The notes beneath the pieces were generated by a model. That model was not told the origin of the DNA and did not search any database. It saw nothing but the letters and a program-made list of their open reading frames with translations. From assembly GCA_030628245.1 (NCBI GenBank), contig DAOVRI010000043.1, forward strand, positions 1 through 11,500: DNA of 11,500 nucleotides. The letters run 5' to 3'. This document shows, in pieces, positions 1 to 6,571 of this stretch. The stretch comes from Dehalococcoidales bacterium. Lineage in GTDB: Bacteria; Chloroflexota; Dehalococcoidia; Dehalococcoidales; RBG-16-60-22. Every line of letters starts with the position of its first letter. Position 1 is the first letter of the stretch. The position numbers and the translations under genes are program-made.

Positions 1-893
1 ACCGGCAGGCTGACCACTTCCTTGACACCGGCGGCCAGATAAACGAAGCATCCCAGGGGGAAATGCATGGGGGGAATGTGCCCGGCCATGCCGGCGGCGA
101 TGCTGAGGTAGTCCACCTGGCCGTCCGCCTCCACTTTAGCGGCGAGAATCTTAGCATCGTCCAGCGTCGTGCCGCCGTTCATCAGCATATCGCCGACGAA
201 CCTGAAGCCTACCACGAAATCGGGGCCGACGGCCTGCCTCACGGCGTCGATGACTTCTGTTTGCAGCCTGAAGCGGTTCTCCAGGCTGCCGCCGTACTCA
301 TCGGTGCGCCGGTTGGTGAGGGGAGACATAAATGAGATAAACAGTCCGCCCGTGCCCATGTCGGAGGTAATTTCAACACCATCGTATCCCGTCTCCTTCA
401 TCCTGCGGGCCGAGTCGGCGTATGATTTTATGGTTAGCTTGATTTCATCGATGCTAATCTCGTGAGTTATGCTATTCCCCAATGCACTAGGTAGCAGCCC
501 CATTACTCCTCCTGATACGGATGCCGCAAATCCCGCTCCCGCGTCGTCTATAAAACCGGTTAGCGGGCCGAGGTGTGTCAGCTGGGCGACGGCCCTGGCT
601 CCATTGTCGTGTATAGCCCTGCTGACCATCTCAAAAGCGGGCATCGCTTTATCATCGCATGTGGCAACATAACTGCGTGATGTACTTGAAGGCCATACCA
701 CGTTCTGCGGCGTTACAATCAGCCCGGCCCCTCCCCTGGCCCTGGCCGCCAGGTAGTGCATCATTCTTTCATTAGGCGCTTCACCTTCGCCATAGAAAGC
801 CGTACAATGAGCGGGACAGACTATCCGGTTGCGCAGTGTTATATTGCCTATCTTAATGGGTGAAAATAGATGTTTGAATTCCTGCTCGGCCAT
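1..893 (-). CDS. NADH:flavin oxidoreductase (old yellow enzyme / FadH-like), C-terminus outside window
   Basis: The first 297 codons of an FMN-binding TIM-barrel oxidoreductase; the rest lies beyond the window edge. The ATG at 893 has a GGGGAG ribosome site 7 bases upstream. The N-terminus (LFSPIKIGN, then NRIV) and the QLTHLG segment near residue 107 are family hallmarks, as is DEYGGSLENR near 198-207. The usual substrate-site motif HxxHGY after the GYDGVEI segment is replaced: residues 176-183 read TSDMGTGG, so both histidines and the tyrosine are missing and two residues are added. It is a paralogue of the gene at 961-2892 and lies 67 bases downstream of it, probably in one transcript. Family members reduce activated C=C bonds or demethylate amines; the substrate here cannot be read. 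Whether it has the Fe-S and NAD(P) domains of its neighbour is not visible. Confidence 0.93.
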   Translation of the reverse strand, partial: MAEQEFKHLFSPIKIGNITLRNRIVCPAHCTAFYGEGEAPNERMMHYLAARARGGAGLIVTPQNVVWPSSTSRSYVATCDDKAMPAFEMVSRAIHDNGARAVAQLTHLGPLTGFIDDAGAGFAASVSGGVMGLLPSALGNSITHEISIDEIKLTIKSYADSARRMKETGYDGVEITSDMGTGGLFISFMSPLTNRRTDEYGGSLENRFRLQTEVIDAVRQAVGPDFVVGFRFVGDMLMNGGTTLDDAKILAAKVEADGQVDYLSIAAGMAGHIPPMHFPLGCFVYLAAGVKEVVSLP

Positions 894-960
894 GTTAATA
901 CTCCCCATTTCAAGCTATAAATTTGTCTACGGAGGTATCCGGTTAGTTTTCCCAAAGGGT

Positions 961-2892
961 CTATAATGCGCTAGCCGCAACATAGGCGTCGGCTATGGAA
1001 TCGAGCAATTTCCGCGGTGACAAAGCCTGCCCGACCAGGTGTAATTCTTTCACCTGTCCCTTCAGAGCATGATATAACGCATCGTTAGCCCTCTCATCGG
1101 TGCAAATAACGACGGTATCAATCCCCTCAATATGTCGCTCAGCATTGGTAATTACATGATAAACGGTGGCAGTCTTATCATTTACTTCCTTAAGACCCGT
1201 GAGAGGTGTTATCACCACCCCCCGGCTGAGAGCGTTAAAGTAAGCGGTCTCGATGGTGTAAATATCTACTTCAGTGCCGGCGAAGGCCATATCGGTTATC
1301 AGTTCCACCTTCTTGCCTCTCTCCGCCAGGAAATCGGCTGTATCCAGCCCGTAGAGGTGATGCTGGTAGTCTACTACCAGCACATTCTGCCCCACCTCTA
1401 CCTCTTCCGCGAGAACCTTTTTCATTGCCACAACATTGCCATTATCAGACCCCGGTATTTCCGGCATGAAAGGTAACCCTCCCGTGGCGACGATGACGGC
1501 GTCAGGCTGCTGCTGGATAACCATCTCCGGGGTGACATTTATTCCCAGATGCACATCAACTTTGAGTAATTTCATCTGGTAAACGAGGTATCTCTTGGCC
1601 TCGGTAAAGTCCTGCCTCCCGGGAGCCCTGGCGGCAATATCCAGGTCCTTAGCCAGGACATCATTCTTCTCATACAGGGATACTTCATGGCCTCTTAAAG
1701 CGGCTACCCTGGCGGCTTCGAGTCCGGCGGCTCCTCCACCGATTACCATCACGGTCTTCTTGTTTTCGGCGGTCTTGACAGGCCCCTGGATTTCCCTGCC
1801 CGTCTCATAGTTAAGGGAGCAGGTAATCGGCAGCGCCATAAAATTAGGGCCGATACAACCCTCATTGCAGGCGATACAGCGGCGTATTTCCTCCAGCCTG
1901 CCCTCCCGCGCTTTATTGGGCATTTCGGGGTCGCACATCACGGCCCTGGTCATGCCAATCATGTCTGCCTGGTTATTGACAAGTATATTCTCCGCCAACA
2001 CCGGGTCGTTAATCCTGCCGACAACGACTACCGGAAGTTTAACGACCTCCTTAATCCCGGCGGATATATAGGTAAAAGCGCCCAGCGGGAAGTACATGGG
2101 AGGCACGTGCCCTGCGCCGATAGCATCGGCGCAGGCAAACAGATAGTCCAGCTTACCCGTAGCTTCCAGAGCCTTGGCAATTTCTTTGGCTTCATCAAGG
2201 GTATTGCCATGCTCCCTGGTCCACCATACGCGTTCCACGAACTCATCCCCGTTAAATCTCACGCCCAGGGGCATATCCGGCCCGATGTTCTCTCTTACAG
2301 AGTCAATGCACTCCAGCAGAAATCTCATGCGGTTTTCCAGGCTTCCCCCGTATTCATCGGTACGCATATTAAGCGTCGGAGACAGGAATTGGGATTGGAG
2401 TAAGGCCCAGGCCGCCATAATTTCAATGCCGTCATACCCGGACTTTTTCATGACTAGGGCGGCTGCCCCGTACGCCTTTACCATCCGCCTGATTTCATCC
2501 TTGTCCATGGCATGCGGCACACCCGCGGCTCCGGCCTTAAGCGGCCATCTGACCTTTACCGGTGATGGTGCCAAAGTCGCACCGCCACCGGTCATCCGCG
2601 CCCACATACGGCCGCCATGATGGAATAACTGGGCGAAAATCTTCGTGGGATACTGGTGCACGGCATCGGCTACCGCTTTCAGCTCCGGAATCATGGCTTC
2701 ATTGGTGCCGAAAGCAGGATGAGGGGAAGACATAATCATGCCGGCTCCACCTTTAGCTCTGGCGGTAAAATACTGTACCTTGCTGTTACCGGTGAGCCTG
2801 TGAAAAGCCCCTGTCATCACTATTCTATTGGGTAAAGTTACGTTGCCTATCTTGATAGGGGAAAAAAGATTTTTAAATTCTTGCTCCACCAT
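961..2892 (-). CDS. FadH/TMADH-type NADH:flavin oxidoreductase with 4Fe-4S and FAD/NAD(P) domains
   Basis: 643 residues, close to the length of 2,4-dienoyl-CoA reductase (FadH) and trimethylamine dehydrogenase. Residues 1-335 form an FMN TIM barrel with QLFHHGGR near 88-95 and DEYGGSLENR at 179-188. C339, C342, C346 and C358 give the CxxCx3Cx11C spacing of the family 4Fe-4S cluster. A Rossmann motif GGGAAG at 385-390 starts the FAD/NAD(P) part, with VATGG at 468-472. The second nucleotide site near 505-520 lacks a clear GxGxxG. The catalytic segment reads EIMAAWALL (157-165) where FadH has EVMGSEGYL, so the conserved Tyr is Leu. ATG at 2892 follows AAGGTG. Electrons should pass from NAD(P)H through FAD and Fe-S to FMN. 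Substrate unknown; an enoyl-CoA or another activated alkene is a guess from the family. Confidence 0.96.
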   Translation of the reverse strand: MVEQEFKNLFSPIKIGNVTLPNRIVMTGAFHRLTGNSKVQYFTARAKGGAGMIMSSPHPAFGTNEAMIPELKAVADAVHQYPTKIFAQLFHHGGRMWARMTGGGATLAPSPVKVRWPLKAGAAGVPHAMDKDEIRRMVKAYGAAALVMKKSGYDGIEIMAAWALLQSQFLSPTLNMRTDEYGGSLENRMRFLLECIDSVRENIGPDMPLGVRFNGDEFVERVWWTREHGNTLDEAKEIAKALEATGKLDYLFACADAIGAGHVPPMYFPLGAFTYISAGIKEVVKLPVVVVGRINDPVLAENILVNNQADMIGMTRAVMCDPEMPNKAREGRLEEIRRCIACNEGCIGPNFMALPITCSLNYETGREIQGPVKTAENKKTVMVIGGGAAGLEAARVAALRGHEVSLYEKNDVLAKDLDIAARAPGRQDFTEAKRYLVYQMKLLKVDVHLGINVTPEMVIQQQPDAVIVATGGLPFMPEIPGSDNGNVVAMKKVLAEEVEVGQNVLVVDYQHHLYGLDTADFLAERGKKVELITDMAFAGTEVDIYTIETAYFNALSRGVVITPLTGLKEVNDKTATVYHVITNAERHIEGIDTVVICTDERANDALYHALKGQVKELHLVGQALSPRKLLDSIADAYVAASAL

Positions 2893-3022
2893 ATTAGCAC
2901 CTTACTATCTCAGTATCGGCATTTGATGCCTTTCCTGGAAAGTAGAATAATAAATACGCTCATCCTCATTCCCGATTTTTTCTATGCGCCACCAGCGATC
3001 AGGGCACAACTGAGACATGGAT

Positions 3023-3051
3023 ACTTTAACTGGTTGAATTACCCTTGTCAA
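3023..3051 (-). promoter_or_regulatory. Sigma70-like promoter for the flavin oxidoreductase pair
   Basis: On the minus strand TTGACA (3051-3046) is followed after exactly 17 bases by TAAAGT (3028-3023). The -35 box is perfect and the -10 box matches 4 of 6. A transcript would start near 3016 and carry about 120 bases of leader before the ATG at 2892. No other gene on this strand could use it. Confidence 0.5.
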
Positions 3052-3155
3052 GACTCATAAATGACCCGTATCCGTAGATATTCAGGAAGAGCATCCAGAT
3101 GAAGTTGAGATGTCAATATCCGTAAATAAGGGGGTAAAAAGGCCAGAAAAACAAG

Positions 3156-3197
3156 TGGCAGCGGCGGGATTCGAACCTGCGACCAAGGGCTTATGAG
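3156..3197 (-). pseudogene. 3' half of tRNA-Met (CAU), probable integration scar
   Basis: Read on the minus strand, this has an anticodon loop CTCATAA, the 3' side of the anticodon stem, a variable loop, a T-arm with loop TTCGAAT, acceptor strand CGCTGCC and discriminator A at 3156; CCA is not encoded. The T-stem has one A-C mismatch. Upstream on the same strand only two bases can pair with the anticodon stem, and there is no D-arm or GGCAGCG 5' acceptor strand, so it is not a full gene. A tRNA 3' half ending in the anticodon loop is typical of the duplicated attachment site left by a tyrosine-recombinase element. By that geometry the element would lie toward higher coordinates. Confidence 0.75.
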
Positions 3198-3382
3198 GCA
3201 TGTGACTACGCTCAATTACTAAACGAAATTCTTAAAACCACGAGTGTTACCCAGTTCGCAGTGTTTTTTCCGGGTGGGTCAATCATGGTGGCGATGACGG
3301 GGCAATGTTTCTGGCGATTTCCCCGTTTGCCGGGTCAATGTTCGTGGTTATTTACACCGAAGATAATATACGTTATTTTACT

Positions 3383-3422
3383 GGTAACTCTAACTTAAAG
3401 AGTGGTACCCTTTGTGGGGGCA
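3383..3422 (+). repeat. 40-nt inverted repeat, left copy
   Basis: The reverse complement of this segment matches 8337-8376 at 36 of 40 positions without gaps; similarity stops sharply at both edges. It folds as GGTA-ACTCT-(7-nt loop)-AGAGT-GG-TACC, a 9-bp stem with a 2-nt bulge, followed by the conserved tail CTTTGTGGGGGCA. All four differences from the other copy fall in two stem base pairs. Confidence 0.85.
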
Positions 3423-3566
3423 GGTCACCCTTCTTGGCTAACCGGGAGCACCAAATAGTTGAGGGGATGCTCTATCAACCAGAAAATGGTGCAAATTTAA
3501 TCGAATTATTTACAATAGCGTGCATTTAAAGTCACTTTTATGGCATTATCGAGCGGTTAATGCACG

Positions 3567-3605
3567 ACAAGGCTACCTTAAGAGCGAAATTGGCCTTGTT
3601 TTTTA
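3567..3605 (+). terminator. Rho-independent terminator without an obvious gene
   Basis: ACAAGGC (3567-3573) and GCCTTGT (3593-3599) form a 7-bp stem around a 19-nt loop, followed directly by a run of T (3599-3604). It points to the plus strand. No plus-strand gene is supported upstream in the window, so it ends either a lost gene or a short untranslated transcript that would include the repeat at 3383-3422. Confidence 0.6.
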
Positions 3606-3644
3606 CTTACAATATGGTACATTTTCAAAGCTAAAGTATCCTAC

Positions 3645-3663
3645 ATGATATAATTTCTATCAT
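3645..3663. promoter_or_regulatory. TATAAT-like box inside a perfect 6-bp inverted repeat
   Basis: ATGATA (3645-3650) and TATCAT (3658-3663) are perfect inverted repeats 7 bases apart, and the left arm overlaps a TATAAT hexamer at 3649-3654. This is how an operator over a -10 box looks. No strong -35 box is present and the nearest plus-strand gene starts about 490 bases away, so the assignment is tentative. Confidence 0.25.
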
Positions 3664-3957
3664 TTATGTTAAAATGGCGGTTTTTTAAGGCAAATTTTCA
3701 GCCGCTTATCGCCTGTTTTAGCCCTTTAATGTGCAAATATCGCAAGTAATTGTACTTATGATGTAACAAACTGAATAAGTTCATATGCTCTCATCCGGGA
3801 AACCGAGAGATATCATTATTAGCAAATGTTATTCAATAGTGGTTAGCCGTTACTTATTAGCCTGAGACCATTGTGCCTGAATGACAGTAATGTGTACCAA
3901 TACGCTTTATGCGCAATAAAGTTTCCCCTGTTATATCTTATTTCTTATTTCAAATGA

Positions 3958-3984
3958 AAAGTAAATTAGCAGTAGATTTACTTT
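3958..3984. promoter_or_regulatory. 9-bp perfect inverted repeat upstream of the ygbA-like operon, possible operator
   Basis: AAAGTAAAT (3958-3966) and ATTTACTTT (3976-3984) are exact inverted repeats with a 9-base spacer. The site lies about 165 bases ahead of the ygbA-like gene. No T-run follows either arm strongly enough for a good terminator, so a regulator-binding site is more likely. It is not a close match to the NsrR, FNR or HcpR consensus sites as I know them. Confidence 0.3.
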
Positions 3985-4070
3985 AACCTTCATCATTGAA
4001 CAATAAGTCATAAGGTGAAATTTCAAGAACTAGCTACTTTCTCACCCCCTCCCGGGGACTGGAGAAGGAA

Positions 4071-4136
4071 ATGAAAAAACAAAAAACCTTCCAGATTGGG
4101 AGGCTAAAACCGAAGATTCTTTCTGAAGGTTTCTAA
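4071..4136 (+). CDS. Possible 21-aa basic leader peptide
   Basis: A small frame that begins with ATG after a strong GGAGAAGG ribosome site and ends in TAA 11 bases before the ygbA-like start. The product starts MKKQKTF and is rich in Lys. The end of the frame overlaps an imperfect hairpin (4086-4095 pairing with 4122-4130). In contrast, the next gene has no recognisable ribosome site, so coupled translation or a leader role is possible. Length alone gives little statistical support. Confidence 0.25.
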   Translation: MKKQKTFQIGRLKPKILSEGF

Positions 4137-4147
4137 CCCTTAATAAT

Positions 4148-4558
4148 ATGTGTGCTTGCGCTGGAGAAATCAATCCAATAGACTTAGTTAGTATGCATTT
4201 GCAAATTAAACGGGAAAGTAAGACGGTCAAGGTAATGATCGAACTATATTGCCATAAGCACCATTCTTCCAATGGGCTTTGCCCGGAATGCTTGTACTTA
4301 ATAGAGTATGCCCAACAGTGTCTTGAGAAGTGCCCTTTTCAGGAAGGTAAAACTACATGCGCTAAATGCCCGGTACATTGTTACAGCCCGGACATGAGAG
4401 AAAAAAACAGGGCAATTATGCGCTACTCGGGACCTCGCATGTTGTATAGGCACCCAATTGCAGCTGTGTGGCACATGATTGATGGGCGAAGGAAAGAGCC
4501 GGTCTACCATCCAAGTGAGGAAAGCGAGAAGGTAGACATGAAATCGGGGAACACATGA
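4148..4558 (+). CDS. YgbA-family cysteine-rich protein (nitrous-oxide-stimulated-promoter family)
   Basis: The protein matches the YgbA family pattern: residues 22-39 (RESKTVKVMIELYCHKHH), then CPEC, a YA..C.EKCPF segment, CAKCPVHCYSP, and GPRMLYRHP at 95-103. Eight cysteines follow the start region (C35, C45, C48, C58, C62, C71, C74, C78), suggesting a metal or Fe-S site. Enterobacterial ygbA is known to be NsrR-regulated and linked to nitrosative stress; the same role here is inference. The start is uncertain: ATG 4148 has no ribosome site, and family conservation begins only around residue 18, so ATG 4193 is an alternative. The stop overlaps the next start as ATGA, so it heads a coupled operon with the NifX/permease genes. 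Confidence 0.88.
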   Translation: MCACAGEINPIDLVSMHLQIKRESKTVKVMIELYCHKHHSSNGLCPECLYLIEYAQQCLEKCPFQEGKTTCAKCPVHCYSPDMREKNRAIMRYSGPRMLYRHPIAAVWHMIDGRRKEPVYHPSEESEKVDMKSGNT

Positions 4559-5358
4559 AGATTGCGGTATCAGCTGATGGCTCTAATCTGAATGCAAAGG
4601 TAGCGAATCGCTTTAGCACTGCCGAATATTTGGTGATTATCGATGTCGACAGTGGCGAGTTCGAAGCTGTGCCTAGCCCAGTTACTGTACGCCAGCAAGG
4701 CGCTGGCGTACAGGTTATTGTGCTCGCCGTTAGCAGAGGAGCGAAGGCAATTATAACAGGCTATTGCAGTCCTGCCGTCGCCAGTCAGATGAAGGCAAGC
4801 GGTGTGGAAGTTCTGACTGGAATGACCGGCACAGTGAGAGACGCTATGGAGCAATATAAAAAGAGTTCTTCTATGATGAAGGTACCTGAAGCTCATCACA
4901 GCCCTATGGCAGCTATGATTAATAAAGACGTTCTGATTCACGCCGCCAGAAATGCTGCCAGACAGTTCGTCACTTTACTACCCATCCTGATCGGGGTCGT
5001 GTTGCTTATAGGCTTATTCGATGTGTTTGTTTCCGAAGAATTGCTGACATCTATCTTTTCGGGGAGCGTGGCACTGGATACCCTTTGGGGAGCGTGCTTT
5101 GGCAGTATTTTTGCCGGGAATCCGATAAATAGCTATGTCATCGGCGGAGAACTGCTGAAATATGGTGTTAGCCTTTTTGCTGTTACCGCCTTTATCGTTA
5201 CCTGGGTTACAGTAGGACTGGTACAACTGCCAGCGGAGATAGCAGCTTTCGGCAAGAGATTTGCCCTTCTGAGGAATGGCTTGTCCTTTTTACTCGCGAT
5301 ACCAATTGCTATTGTTACCGTCTTGATTCTGAATCTTCTGGAAAGGTGGATTTCTTGA
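4555..5358 (+). CDS. NifX-like (dinitrogenase Fe-Mo cofactor family) domain fused to a half-permease
   Basis: Residues 1-100 form a NifX/NifB-C-type domain: MKIAVSADG, NAKVANRFSTAEYLVI, a central GA.V...AVSRGAKAIITG and a final GVEVLTGMTGTVRDAM. A short linker leads to membrane segments around 138-158, 205-223 and 240-261, with the signature GSIFAGNPINSYVIGGEL at 183-200, as in ArsP/UPF0718-type predicted permeases that occur as separate half proteins. ATG 4555 follows GGGGA and overlaps the upstream stop by 4 bases. The next gene supplies the other half. The NifX family binds cofactor clusters, so a metal- or cluster-sensing cytoplasmic domain on a transporter is a reasonable inference; the transported substrate is unknown. 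Confidence 0.9.
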   Translation: MKIAVSADGSNLNAKVANRFSTAEYLVIIDVDSGEFEAVPSPVTVRQQGAGVQVIVLAVSRGAKAIITGYCSPAVASQMKASGVEVLTGMTGTVRDAMEQYKKSSSMMKVPEAHHSPMAAMINKDVLIHAARNAARQFVTLLPILIGVVLLIGLFDVFVSEELLTSIFSGSVALDTLWGACFGSIFAGNPINSYVIGGELLKYGVSLFAVTAFIVTWVTVGLVQLPAEIAAFGKRFALLRNGLSFLLAIPIAIVTVLILNLLERWIS

Positions 5359-5888
5359 GTAACAACAGTCGGCAGCGATCTGGGAACAAACCGATTTTCA
5401 ATCGTATGTTCCTTTTCCCTATTGTAATTCTAGTAATCTATGCGGTTCTTTTCGTTATTTCACCTGGTAAAGCCGGACTGGCTATTAAAAGTAGCGGCAA
5501 TGTTTTTCTCAATATGATTATTCCTCTTAGTTTGGTCTTCGTTATCATGTTGCTTATAAATCTATTCTTAAAACCAGCGGCGGTAGCGAAGTTCCTCGGG
5601 AAGGGTTCTGGAGTTAAGGGCATCGTATTGTCGGCAGCAGCAGGCATCATCTCCACGGGGCCCATTTACGCCTGGTATCCCTTGCTTAAAGACCTCAAAG
5701 AGAAGGGAGCGGGAGAATCCTCAATTGCGATATTTCTTTATAACAGGGCCGTCAAGCCATTTCTATTGCCTGTCATGGTCACCTACTTTGGCTGGCTCTA
5801 CGTGGTGACGTTAATCATACTCACGATTTTAGCATCAGTTGTCGTCGGATTCTCCGTAAGCATTTTCCCGTCTTCTAAGAAGAAATAA
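5355..5888 (+). CDS. Second half-permease (ArsP/UPF0718-like)
   Basis: A hydrophobic protein of about 177 residues with membrane segments near 18-36, 49-72, 88-106 and 134-168, counted from the chosen start. The loop STGPIYAWYPLLKDLKEKG and the segment YNRAVKPFLLPVM are typical of the predicted-permease family, where two similar halves make one transporter. I prefer TTG 5355: AGGTGG lies 5 bases upstream and the start overlaps the previous stop as TTGA, mirroring the ATGA junction before it. GTG 5346 in the same frame is the alternative and would add three residues. It surely works with the fused half upstream. The C-terminus is a lysine tail. Confidence 0.88.
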   Translation: MSNNSRQRSGNKPIFNRMFLFPIVILVIYAVLFVISPGKAGLAIKSSGNVFLNMIIPLSLVFVIMLLINLFLKPAAVAKFLGKGSGVKGIVLSAAAGIISTGPIYAWYPLLKDLKEKGAGESSIAIFLYNRAVKPFLLPVMVTYFGWLYVVTLIILTILASVVVGFSVSIFPSSKKK

Positions 5889-5940
5889 CCCTGTCACATT
5901 CAACGATCTATTTTATTCCGTTTCAACGCCAAGATAACGA

Positions 5941-6405
5941 CTAGAAGCACCCTAACTGGCAGCCACGGACCTTTAAACCCCGAGCACTCATTTCATTCGC
6001 AATAACTATTGGCTTTAACTTAAATTGCCGAGCCAGATCAAACACCTTGGCACAAGTAAGTTGATCCTTCTCTTTTAATGTTTCAAGCATGGTAATAACT
6101 TCGCCATCAATATTTTTATAAACTGATTTATCATACGGGGTCTTCTCTATTTTAAAGCAACCAAGCTGACAATTCGTTATGCGAATACTTAGTCTATCAG
6201 CGATGTCCCCTATGGCAGTCTTAGGGACATCGGACTCTTTGGCTATTTTCCAAGCGACAGGACAGGATAAATATCCATCTTTTAATGCTGCTTTCAGCGT
6301 ACCTTCCAACTGTGAAAGCAATTCTCTGGAAAGGTTGCTAGGATTTTCTTGTATATGAATCCTTTCATTTTTCTTTTTTTGGTCAGCTTCGCTGAAATCT
6401 CGCAT
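5941..6405 (-). CDS. Unrecognised protein with two Cys-rich CQLGCF repeats
   Basis: 154 residues; I do not recognise a named family. Two copies of a domain of about 48 residues occupy 37-84 and 107-154. Each has L(S/T)C, then a helical segment with IA..., and ends in (N/G)CQLGCF. C48-C79 and C118-C149 are both 31 residues apart, and each repeat has a third Cys (C83, C153). The predicted helices look like a small helix-turn-helix or wHTH fold, so a metal- or redox-sensing DNA-binding protein is possible, but this is inference. The ATG at 6405 follows AAGGA at 9 bases. It is convergent with the permease operon, 52 bases away, with no clear shared terminator. The protein stops right after the second CQLGCF. 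Confidence 0.8.
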   Translation of the reverse strand: MRDFSEADQKKKNERIHIQENPSNLSRELLSQLEGTLKAALKDGYLSCPVAWKIAKESDVPKTAIGDIADRLSIRITNCQLGCFKIEKTPYDKSVYKNIDGEVITMLETLKEKDQLTCAKVFDLARQFKLKPIVIANEMSARGLKVRGCQLGCF

Positions 6406-6571
6406 TGCCCATATTCCTTAATATAATTACAGGGTAAGGTTATACCGTGGCATTTAATTCATTCCCCTTTGAGTCTACTCTCTCAGGCGGTGAAATACGA
6501 TGTACCTTCGAAAGCAGCGAAATAGTAGACAATAACATGAGTCTTTTGGCCTTATTATTGGGTCACAACAC

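Larger units (their letters stand above)
3198..4070. other. AT-rich stretch without a convincing gene
   Basis: About 0.87 kb with many stops in all frames. The longest plus-strand frame (3305-3529, 74 codons) has only a weak ribosome site, resembles nothing I know and contains the 40-nt repeat, so I do not call it. The stretch holds one copy of the long inverted repeat, an orphan terminator at 3567-3605, a promoter-like palindrome at 3645-3663 and a 9-bp inverted repeat at 3958-3984. It separates the tRNA scar from the YgbA/NifX/permease operon. Confidence 0.6.

Noticed and set aside
63..672. Several plus-strand open frames opposite the partial flavin oxidoreductase
   Set aside because: They lie antisense to a clearly conserved gene and show no family features; they follow from its codon use.
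1132..2620. Plus- and minus-strand frames within the 643-aa flavoprotein
   Set aside because: Shadow frames of a well-supported gene, with no ribosome sites or recognisable proteins.
3156..3260. Complete or intron-bearing tRNA-Met gene
   Set aside because: No matching 5' acceptor strand, D-arm or anticodon 5' stem within the next several hundred bases on the minus strand.
3305..3529. 74-codon plus-strand frame ending shortly before a terminator
   Set aside because: Weak ribosome site, no resemblance to known proteins, and the 40-nt repeat makes up a good part of it. Kept only as context for the orphan terminator.
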